20,197 bases of DNA from NCBI GenBank assembly GCA_934635515.1, contig CAKTZK010000023.1, positions 1 through 20,197 on the forward strand. Direction: 5' to 3'. Positions 1 through 5,058 of the stretch are shown here, one piece after another. The stretch's first letter is position 1; each line of letters starts with the position of its first letter. The DNA is from an uncultured Oscillospiraceae bacterium (lineage in GTDB: Bacteria; Bacillota_A; Clostridia; Oscillospirales; Oscillospiraceae). The notes under the pieces were generated by a model, which was not told the DNA's origin, did not search any database, and worked only from the letters and a program-made list of their open reading frames with translations. The position numbers and the translations under genes were made by a program.

Positions 1-1041
1 TTCAACTCCAAGCTGCTGGCCTGCGAGTCCGTGGCCATCCTGCCCCAGGATATGTCCAAGGAGCGCTTTGACTGGCTGAAGAGCATTGCAGGCCAGATCA
101 TCGCCACCCCCGGCTGCGAGTCCAACGTCAAGGAGATCTTCGACAAGACCTGGGAGCTGAAGCAGGATCCCACCATGATGATCTTCAACCAGTTCGCCGA
201 GATGGGCAACCCCCTGTGGCACTACAATGTCACCGGTTATGCCCTGGCCGACCTGTTCGAGGCTGTGAAGAAGCCCGGCCAGAACTTTGCCGGCGCCTGC
301 TTCACCTCCGGCTCCGCCGGCACTATGTCCGCCGGTGACCTGCTGAAGGAGCGTTATCCCCACCTGAAGCTGGCTGTGGGCGAGGCTCTGCAGTGCCCCA
401 CCATCCTCAACAACGGCTTCGGCGGCCACCGCATCGAGGGTATCGGCGACAAGCACATTCCCTGGATCCACAACGTGAAGAACACCGACATGGCTATCGC
501 CATTGACGACGAAGACTCCCAGCGCCTGCTGCGTCTGTTCAACACCGAGGACGGCAAGGCATACATGAAGAACGAGCTGGGCATGAGCGACGAGCAGGTG
601 GAGAAGATGAGCTGGCTGGGCATCTCCGGCATCGCCAACGTGCTGTGCTGCATCAAGATGGCCAAGTACTATGAGCTCACCGAGAACGATGTGGTCGCCA
701 CCGTCCTCACCGACTCCGCAGTGATGTATCAGTCCCGTATCGAGGAGCTGAATGAGATGCACGGCGCGTACAACGCTCACGAGGCCGCTATGGACCACGC
801 TCTGCACATGCTGGGCCTGAAGACCGACAACATGGTCGAGCTGGGCTATGCCGAGCGCAAGCGTGTTCACAACCTGAAGTACTACACTTGGGTGGAGCAG
901 CAGGGCATGACCGTGGAGGACCTGAACGCTCAGTGGTACGACACCAAGAACACCTGGGATGCCGTTCACGCCCAGGCCAAGGAGCTGGACGAGCTGATCT
1001 GCGAGTTCAACGAGGCTACCGGCCTGCTGAAGAATCTGTAA
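1..1041 (+). CDS. PLP-dependent fold-type II enzyme, cysteine-synthase-like (5' end missing)
   Basis: The reading frame is open from the first base of the window, so the true start and the N-terminal third, including the PLP lysine, lie outside; the GTG at 31 is internal. The visible 346 residues contain a GSAGT phosphate-cradle motif (bases about 310-335) and an HRIEGIG segment followed by a conserved proline, matching the cysteine synthase / PLP beta-family layout (family knowledge). A long C-terminal extension after this core, ending in FNEATGLLKNL, is typical of the clostridial PLP-dependent 'subunit beta' proteins of about 450 residues rather than of true O-acetylserine sulfhydrylase. 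The substrate cannot be assigned from this fragment; cysteine synthase, a 2-amino-4-oxopentanoate thiolase-like subunit or an ammonia-lyase remain possible. A strong hairpin terminator follows directly, so it is the last gene of its transcript. Confidence 0.8.
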   Translation, partial: FNSKLLACESVAILPQDMSKERFDWLKSIAGQIIATPGCESNVKEIFDKTWELKQDPTMMIFNQFAEMGNPLWHYNVTGYALADLFEAVKKPGQNFAGACFTSGSAGTMSAGDLLKERYPHLKLAVGEALQCPTILNNGFGGHRIEGIGDKHIPWIHNVKNTDMAIAIDDEDSQRLLRLFNTEDGKAYMKNELGMSDEQVEKMSWLGISGIANVLCCIKMAKYYELTENDVVATVLTDSAVMYQSRIEELNEMHGAYNAHEAAMDHALHMLGLKTDNMVELGYAERKRVHNLKYYTWVEQQGMTVEDLNAQWYDTKNTWDAVHAQAKELDELICEFNEATGLLKNL

Positions 1042-1059
1042 GAAATACCCCAAATTCGC

Positions 1060-1098
1060 CGCAGGGGCGGGACAGCCGTCCCGCCCCTGCGATTTTAT
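1060..1098 (+). terminator. Rho-independent terminator after the PLP enzyme gene
   Basis: A perfect 14-bp stem (1060-1073 with 1078-1091) has an AGCC loop and is followed by the T-rich ATTTTATT. It runs into the stop codon of the convergent small gene. Its core GGGACAGCCGTCCC resembles the palindrome at 17555-17578. Confidence 0.85.
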
Positions 1099-1262
1099 TC
1101 TTCCTGCGACAGAATGAGCTCTTCTGCATCCCGCATACCTGCGATCAATAATTCTTTTGCGGTCCCATAATTTTGCTGCTCCAAGGCGTCGATGGCATTG
1201 GCCACCCCGGCGCATAGAACGGTATAATACGCGGGAAATTCGTGTATATGCTTGTCCTCCAC
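1095..1262 (-). CDS. small acidic hypothetical protein (55 aa)
   Basis: An unnamed small protein. The preferred start is the GTG at 1262, because AAAGGAGG lies about eight bases upstream on this strand; a longer reading from the ATG at 1304 would put that ribosome binding site inside the gene. The product is acidic and mostly helical in appearance, beginning with EDKHIHEF and containing the alternating pattern AIDALEQQNYGTAKELLIAG, which is tetratricopeptide-like in spacing. Similar short proteins occur in clostridial genomes and prophages without known function (family recollection, not searched). It is transcribed divergently from the ribbon-helix-helix-like gene at 1414 and has its own good promoter at 1322-1350. 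Confidence 0.65.
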   Translation of the reverse strand: MEDKHIHEFPAYYTVLCAGVANAIDALEQQNYGTAKELLIAGMRDAEELILSQEE

Positions 1263-1321
1263 AATGTCCACCTCCTTTGTATTGGGGGGCGGCGTTCCCG
1301 ACACCCCGCCAATTTGCGTCT

Positions 1322-1350
1322 ATTTTACACAAATGTAACACAAATTGCAA
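1322..1350 (-). promoter_or_regulatory. sigma-A promoter of the 55-aa protein
   Basis: Read on the minus strand: TTGCAA (1350-1345), a 17-base spacer, then TAAAAT (1327-1322). This gives a 5' leader of roughly 55 bases before the GTG at 1262. The spacer holds two copies of ACACAAAT (plus-strand reading), a possible operator. Confidence 0.65.
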
Positions 1351-1357
1351 CACTTAT
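1327..1357. repeat. short tandem ACAC(A/T)(A/T)AT motifs, candidate operator
   Basis: ACACAAAT starts at 1327 and again at 1338, and the related ACACTTAT starts at 1350. The spacings are 11 and 12 bases, about one helical turn. The array lies between two divergent small genes, one of which resembles a ribbon-helix-helix DNA-binding protein; such proteins commonly bind tandem sites spaced by about a turn. The operator role is inference. Confidence 0.35.
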
Positions 1358-1413
1358 TGAAATGCAAAACATGGGTACAATTTGTCATATAACAATGACG
1401 AGGAGTGCCGACT

Positions 1414-1587
1414 ATGCGGAAGTTTAAAATACCAAGCCCTCCCAGCTCTACAACGAAATCCATTCGTTTTCCCAATACGGTGATCGCAGAGGTGGAAGAG
1501 GCTATCCAGGGTACAGAGTGTACATTCAACGCCTTTGTGGTGGAGGCCGTGCGTGTGGCGCTGGAAAATCTGCGGGAAGAAGAGTAA
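1414..1587 (+). CDS. ribbon-helix-helix-like small protein (57 aa; YlcI/YnfO-like)
   Basis: The start is the ATG at 1414, eight bases after AGGAG (1401-1405); the in-frame GTG at 1405 overlaps that site. After a short basic, Ser/Pro-rich N terminus, residues 13-20 (TKSIRFPN) look like the DNA-contacting beta strand of a ribbon-helix-helix protein. Two predicted helices follow, the second containing FNAFVVEAVRVALENL. This pattern is shared with small proteins annotated as YlcI/YnfO family (family recollection). It probably acts as a dimeric DNA-binding protein, perhaps autoregulatory. thrC begins 26 bases after its stop, so it may be cotranscribed with threonine synthase, but no functional link can be shown from sequence. 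Confidence 0.7.
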   Translation: MRKFKIPSPPSSTTKSIRFPNTVIAEVEEAIQGTECTFNAFVVEAVRVALENLREEE

Positions 1588-1613
1588 AACAAAATTATAA
1601 TGAGGTAATTATC

Positions 1614-2855
1614 ATGAAAAATGTAAAATACGGCAAGTGCGTCCGCTGCGGCAAGACCTACGAGGCCACCCCCGACCTGACCAACTGTGAGTGCGGCGGT
1701 ATTCTGGACATCGTTTACGACTACGACTATATCAAGACCGTCCTCACCAAGGAGAAGCTGGCCAAGCGCGAAAACCGCTCCATGTGGCGCTACCGGGAGC
1801 TGCTGCCCGTGGAGGAGACCACGCCCGATACCCCCCTGCGGGTGGGCTGGAGCCCCCTGTATGAGGAGCCCAAGCTGGCCGAAATGCTGGGCATCAAGAA
1901 GCTGTGGGTGAAGGACGACGGCCAAAACCCCACCGCGTCTCTGAAGGACCGGGCCAGCGCCATGGCCGTGGCCAAGGCCTACGAGGCCGGCGCAAAGACC
2001 ATTGCCTGCTCCTCCACCGGTAACGCCGCCTCCTCTCTGGCAGGCAACGCCGCCGCCGCGGGCTTCAAGACCTACATTTTCGTTCCCGAGCGCGCCCCCA
2101 AGGGCAAGGTGGCTCAGCTGATGATCTTCGGCGCCAACGTCATCTCCGTGAAGGGCAACTATGAGGAGACCTTCAAGATGTCCGCCGAGGCCATTGAGAA
2201 GTACGGCTGGTACAACCGCAACGCCGCCATCAACCCCTACCTCTCCGAGGGCAAGAAGACCGTGGCCCTGGAGATCGCCGAGCAGCTGAACTGGGAGATG
2301 CCCGACTATCTGGCTATCTCCGTGGGCGACGGCTGCACCATCGCGGGCGTGTGGAAGGGCTTTAAGGATCTGTACGCCATCGGCTTCATTGATAAGCTGC
2401 CCCGGCTCATTTCCGCCCAGTCCTACGGCTGCTATCCCATCAACCGGGCCATCCAGGAGAACAAGCCCTGGGAGCCTATGGAGGAGAATACCATCGCCGA
2501 CTCCATCTCCGTGGGTGTGCCCCGGAACGCCGACAAGGCACTGGCCGCCATCCGGGAGTCCAATGGTATCGCCGTGTGCGTCACCGACGAGGAGATCCTG
2601 GCCGCTCAGCGCCTGCTGGGCCGCACCTGCGGCGTGTTCGGTGAGCCTGCGGGCGTCACCGGCGCAGCTGCCCTGAAGAAGGCCTGCGAGGAGGGCCTTA
2701 TTGAGAAGGACGCCACCGTGGTGTCTGTCGTCACCGGTAACGGTTTGAAGGATGTGGCTAACGCCATCAAGTCCGCCGGTGAGCCTCTGCACATTGAGCC
2801 GGATCTGGACCTGATGGTCAAGGGCTTCGCCGAGCGGGGCGTGACCGTGGAGTAA
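1614..2855 (+). CDS. thrC: threonine synthase
   Basis: Converts O-phospho-L-homoserine to L-threonine with PLP in the cytoplasm, the last step of threonine synthesis. The protein has 413 residues, normal for the long thrC type with an N-terminal metal-binding-like ribbon. Cysteines 9, 12, 25 and 27 (CVRCG, CECGG) form that ribbon. The PLP lysine is K111 in NPTASLKDRAS. SSTGNAASSLA (about residues 130-140) is the conserved Ser/Asn segment that cradles the substrate and cofactor, and SVGDGCTIAGVWKGF is the glycine-rich phosphate loop. The start at 1614 is preferred over upstream in-frame starts because TGAGG precedes it and the longer reading would overlap the ribbon-helix-helix gene. A perfect hairpin terminator follows. 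No T-box or other amino-acid leader is visible in the 26 bases upstream, so transcription probably comes from the small gene ahead. Confidence 0.95.
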   Translation: MKNVKYGKCVRCGKTYEATPDLTNCECGGILDIVYDYDYIKTVLTKEKLAKRENRSMWRYRELLPVEETTPDTPLRVGWSPLYEEPKLAEMLGIKKLWVKDDGQNPTASLKDRASAMAVAKAYEAGAKTIACSSTGNAASSLAGNAAAAGFKTYIFVPERAPKGKVAQLMIFGANVISVKGNYEETFKMSAEAIEKYGWYNRNAAINPYLSEGKKTVALEIAEQLNWEMPDYLAISVGDGCTIAGVWKGFKDLYAIGFIDKLPRLISAQSYGCYPINRAIQENKPWEPMEENTIADSISVGVPRNADKALAAIRESNGIAVCVTDEEILAAQRLLGRTCGVFGEPAGVTGAAALKKACEEGLIEKDATVVSVVTGNGLKDVANAIKSAGEPLHIEPDLDLMVKGFAERGVTVE

Positions 2856-2874
2856 TTTCCAATTTAACGAGAAA

Positions 2875-2904
2875 ATGGACCTGTCACCTGACAGGTCCAT
2901 TTTT
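2875..2904 (+). terminator. Rho-independent terminator after thrC
   Basis: ATGGACCTGTCA (2875-2886) and TGACAGGTCCAT (2889-2900) are exact reverse complements, followed by TTTT. Confidence 0.9.
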
Positions 2905-2910
2905 ATATCT

Positions 2911-3011
2911 TGTCATTGCGAGACCAGTGACCGATGTCACTGGTCGTGGCAATCCGTTCCCCTTTTAAGAATTACGGATTCCCACGGTCGCTGCGCTCCC
3001 TCGGAATGACA
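2911..3011. repeat. MITE-like palindromic intergenic repeat (101 bp)
   Basis: The ends TGTCATTGCGAG (2911-2922) and CTCGGAATGACA (3000-3011) are inverted repeats matching at 11 of 12 positions. Two hairpins are nested inside: GACCAGTGA (2922-2930) with TCACTGGTC (2937-2945), and GTGGCAATCCGT with ACGGATTCCCAC (one mismatch). No coding capacity. It sits between the thrC terminator and the 3' end of yqeC. Short repeats of this type, beginning with GTCATTGCGAG, are scattered in several gut Firmicutes (recollection, not searched). Confidence 0.7.
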
Positions 3012-3027
3012 GGTTATTTCCATCCAA

Positions 3028-3699
3028 TTATAAAACAGAATAGCGTTTCTCCCGCTGGCTCCCGGCCACCACGGAAAAACCCTGGCATTTGAGGAGAAAT
3101 GCTATGATTTTAGCACCCTGTAAAGCGGATTTACTTTCCACTTGATTGAGAAAATAAGTGCCCGCCAAATGCTCCCGCACCAGCCCTTGGGCCACCCGCT
3201 CCGGTGTGGCTTTGTCCTCCGGGGTGCAGCCCACCATGGGGCAGAACAGCTCCGGGCGGTGGACGGATTCCGACACCGGGCGGTGCAGGCCCGAAAGGCC
3301 TACCACGCAGATGACCTGCCGGGAACACGCCGGGATCACCGGCTCATGGCCCGCATGGGCTTTTAGGGGCCGCTGCCGGGAGCCGTCCGCCTCCACCAGC
3401 ACGAAGTCCGCCAGGCGTGCCAAGGCCTCATAGGGGATGCCGCAGTCCACCAGTTTCCCAATAGGGGAGCGCCCGGCGGCGCAGACGATGGGGTGCTCCG
3501 ACAGGGCTTCCTGTAGAGAAGCTTCCGTAGGATCCAGCACCATGGGCAAATCCCTATAGCCCATAAAATGAGTGCTGGTACACAGCAGCACCCGCCCTGG
3601 CAGCTCGCCTGAAAGGGTACGCAGCAGGGTAGATTTTCCGCCGCTGCCGATGATGGCCGTTACGCCCTTTTGGATGCCCAGCAGGGGAGCAAGCTCCAT
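3028..3699 (-). CDS. yqeC: YqeC, selenium-dependent molybdenum hydroxylase accessory protein
   Basis: A putative nucleotide-binding maturation factor found in genomes with selenium-dependent molybdenum hydroxylases such as purine or xanthine hydroxylases; its exact reaction is unknown (family knowledge). The protein has 223 residues. A Walker-A-like loop IGSGGKST covers residues 17-24 with K22. TSTHF follows, then a central VLVEADGSRQRPLKAH block and VVGLSGLHRPV, all hallmarks of the YqeC family. The start at ATG 3699 has AAAGGAGG closely upstream, whereas a longer reading would run back through the promoter. The gene is divergent from yqeB, the second member of the same accessory set, and the two promoters are back to back. 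Nothing appears broken. Confidence 0.9.
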   Translation of the reverse strand: MELAPLLGIQKGVTAIIGSGGKSTLLRTLSGELPGRVLLCTSTHFMGYRDLPMVLDPTEASLQEALSEHPIVCAAGRSPIGKLVDCGIPYEALARLADFVLVEADGSRQRPLKAHAGHEPVIPACSRQVICVVGLSGLHRPVSESVHRPELFCPMVGCTPEDKATPERVAQGLVREHLAGTYFLNQVESKSALQGAKIIAFLLKCQGFSVVAGSQREKRYSVL

Positions 3700-3722
3700 C
3701 TCCGTCACCTCCTTTTTGATAC

Positions 3723-3751
3723 AGTATACCGCACCTGCGGCCCATTGTCCA
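3723..3751 (-). promoter_or_regulatory. sigma-A promoter of yqeC
   Basis: Minus strand: TGGACA (3751-3746), 17-base spacer, TATACT (3728-3723). The predicted transcript start is near 3716, leaving a short leader that contains the AAAGGAGG ribosome binding site. Confidence 0.75.
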
Positions 3752-3752
3752 G

Positions 3753-3781
3753 TTGACAGGGCGCATGGGAGCGGGTAAAAT
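3753..3781 (+). promoter_or_regulatory. sigma-A promoter of yqeB
   Basis: TTGACA (3753-3758, consensus), 17-base spacer, TAAAAT (3776-3781). The predicted transcript start is near 3788. That argues for translation from ATG 3812, which has a leader and AGGAA, rather than from ATG 3791, which would be almost leaderless. One base separates its -35 box from that of the yqeC promoter. Confidence 0.8.
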
Positions 3782-3811
3782 AAACATACTATGAGGAAAG
3801 TAGGAATCTTT

Positions 3812-4603
3812 ATGGCCATTTTGATTCGCGGCGCCGGGGACATTGCCACGGGCATCGCTTTGCGGCTCCATCGGGCGGGATTTCAGATCGTGATGACAGA
3901 CCTGCCCCAGCCCACCTCTATCCGCCGAACAGTGTGCTTTTCCGAGGCTCTGCGCCTGGGGGAGGTGCTGGTGGAGGATGTGCGGGCCCGGCGGGCGGAC
4001 TCGGCCCAGGGGGCCCTGGATATCGCCAAGGCCGGGGACATTGCCGTGCTGGCGGACCCGGAGTGCGCCCTGTTGCCCGAATTGCACCCGGCGGCCCTGG
4101 TGGATGCCATCCTGGCCAAGCACAACCTGGGCACTAATCGGGATATGGCCCCGGTGGTCATCGCCGTGGGCCCCGGCTTCACCGCCGGGGAGGACTGCCA
4201 CGCCGCCGTGGAGACCATGCGTGGCCACACCCTGGGTCGGGTGCTCTACCACGGCTCGCCCATTCCCAATACTGGCGTTCCCGGCGTCATCGGCGGTTAC
4301 AGCACGGAGCGGGTGCTGCGGTCTCCGGCGGCGGGGGTGTTTGAGCCGAAAATGGAGATCGGCCAGATGGTGAAGGCCGGGGAGGTGGCGGCGGTGGTGG
4401 GCGGCCAGCCCATGCTCTGCACCATCGACGGCTGCCTGCGGGGCCTGCTGCAGGGCGGCCTCACGGTGCCTGCGGGCATGAAGTGCGGCGACATCGACCC
4501 CCGGTGCAAGCGTGACCACTGCTTCCAGGCCTCGGACAAGGCCCTGGCCGTAGGCGGCGGCGTGCTGGAGGCACTGCTGCATTTCGGCTGCCGCCCGGAG
4601 TGA
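3812..4603 (+). CDS. yqeB: YqeB (EF2563 family), selenium-dependent molybdenum hydroxylase accessory protein
   Basis: A 263-residue member of the EF2563/YqeB family, a marker together with YqeC of selenium-dependent molybdenum hydroxylase systems; a role in inserting or handling the labile selenium cofactor is proposed (family knowledge). An N-terminal Rossmann-like loop RGAGDIATG covers residues 6-14. VVIAVGPGFTAGEDCHAAVET and NTGVPGVIGGYSTERVLRSP are the conserved central blocks. A GxVVGG-type beta-rich section and cysteines in GMKCGDIDPRC follow near the C terminus. The ATG at 3812 is chosen over the in-frame ATG at 3791 because of AGGAA seven bases upstream and the position of the promoter. 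The molybdoenzyme itself and selD are not in the window. Confidence 0.9.
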   Translation: MAILIRGAGDIATGIALRLHRAGFQIVMTDLPQPTSIRRTVCFSEALRLGEVLVEDVRARRADSAQGALDIAKAGDIAVLADPECALLPELHPAALVDAILAKHNLGTNRDMAPVVIAVGPGFTAGEDCHAAVETMRGHTLGRVLYHGSPIPNTGVPGVIGGYSTERVLRSPAAGVFEPKMEIGQMVKAGEVAAVVGGQPMLCTIDGCLRGLLQGGLTVPAGMKCGDIDPRCKRDHCFQASDKALAVGGGVLEALLHFGCRPE

Positions 4604-4645
4604 AAAGATTCTTGGGAAATATTTTCCAAAAAGAAAAAATATCTG

Positions 4646-4674
4646 TTGAAATTGCAGATAAGATGTAGTATAAT
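4646..4674 (+). promoter_or_regulatory. sigma-A promoter of the riboswitch/beta-propeller transcript
   Basis: TTGAAA (4646-4651), 17-base spacer, consensus TATAAT (4669-4674). The predicted transcript start is near 4681, just ahead of the riboswitch fold. Confidence 0.85.
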
Positions 4675-4689
4675 CATGATAACTGAAAA

Positions 4690-4825
4690 AAGGGACAGCG
4701 TGGTTCGGAGGAAACTCCGACGGCGGAACAGGGTGAAAGGCCCTGCGAGACGGTCACTGTGAAGCCTGCGGCGGGAAGATTCCCGGCGGCAGGATAAGTC
4801 AGATACGCAAGGCGCTGCTCCCGGA
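4690..4825 (+). promoter_or_regulatory. cobalamin-type riboswitch
   Basis: The conserved elements of the cobalamin family (Rfam RF00174) appear in order. GGAACAGGGTGAAAGGCCCTG (4735-4745 region) corresponds to GGGAA..GGUGaAAaUCC, then CGGTCACTGTGA (4751-4762) to the CCGCaACUGUaA segment. A GC-rich hairpin (about 4764-4792) follows, then AAGTCAGATACGC (4796-4808), a variant of the B12 box AGUCAGGAgACC. The closing helix can form between GGGACAGCG (4692-4700) and CGCTGCTCCC (4813-4822) with one bulged base. The second CCACUG arm of the long class is absent, so it resembles the compact variants. A terminator follows 80 bases later, implying ligand-dependent premature termination. Ligand identity (adenosyl- or hydroxocobalamin) is not determined, and no antiterminator pairing was identified. 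Confidence 0.77.
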
Positions 4826-4905
4826 CCGCTGCCATTACCGGGGTCGAAGCAATACGTTTTCCAGGAACATACGAGCTGTTCTGTTATTCTGAGGGAAGAC
4901 TATGC

Positions 4906-4935
4906 GCCCGGCTGCTTTGGCAGCCGGGCTTTTTT
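4906..4935 (+). terminator. riboswitch expression-platform terminator
   Basis: GCCCGGCTGC (4906-4915), loop TTTG, GCAGCCGGGC (4920-4929), then TTTTTT. The stem is perfect over ten pairs. It lies between the riboswitch aptamer and the beta-propeller gene, as expected for a transcriptional OFF switch. Confidence 0.9.
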
Positions 4936-4940
4936 GCTGC

Positions 4941-4980
4941 GAAGGCGGTACCGCCTTCCGTGTTTTGTGATCACAAAACA
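4941..4980. repeat. two adjacent perfect palindromes in the 5' leader
   Basis: GAAGGCGGTACCGCCTTC (4941-4958) is a perfect 18-bp palindrome. Two bases later TGTTTTGTGATCACAAAACA (4961-4980) is a perfect 20-bp palindrome. Both lack a loop, which favours DNA-level symmetry such as protein binding, though they could also fold in RNA. They sit between the riboswitch terminator and the beta-propeller start codon. The second contains TGTGATCACA, whose half-sites resemble those of CRP/FNR-type regulators but without the usual spacer. Confidence 0.85.
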
Positions 4981-5058
4981 CAAATATGCCGTCAAAAATA
5001 GCTTCCGTATGTAACCGCCTGCGGGCGCTTATATAAATAACAGAAAGGATCGTGACAA

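Noticed and set aside
1320..2900. 526-codon open frame on the minus strand opposite thrC
   Set aside because: It is antisense to an unmistakable threonine synthase, has low-complexity Gly/Leu/Val/His-rich composition, no family resemblance and no ribosome binding site; a by-product of GC-rich third codon positions.
3554..4582. 342-codon minus-strand frame opposite yqeB
   Set aside because: Shadow of yqeB; its C-terminal end merely reads through yqeC's first codons in another frame and it has no recognisable domain.
4684..4830. RNase P RNA or Moco riboswitch as identity of the structured leader
   Set aside because: GAGGAAA at 4708 superficially recalls RNase P, but the other conserved RNase P segments are absent, and the CACTGTGA plus AAGTCAG pair in order fits cobalamin RNA better. 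No Moco-type core was found.
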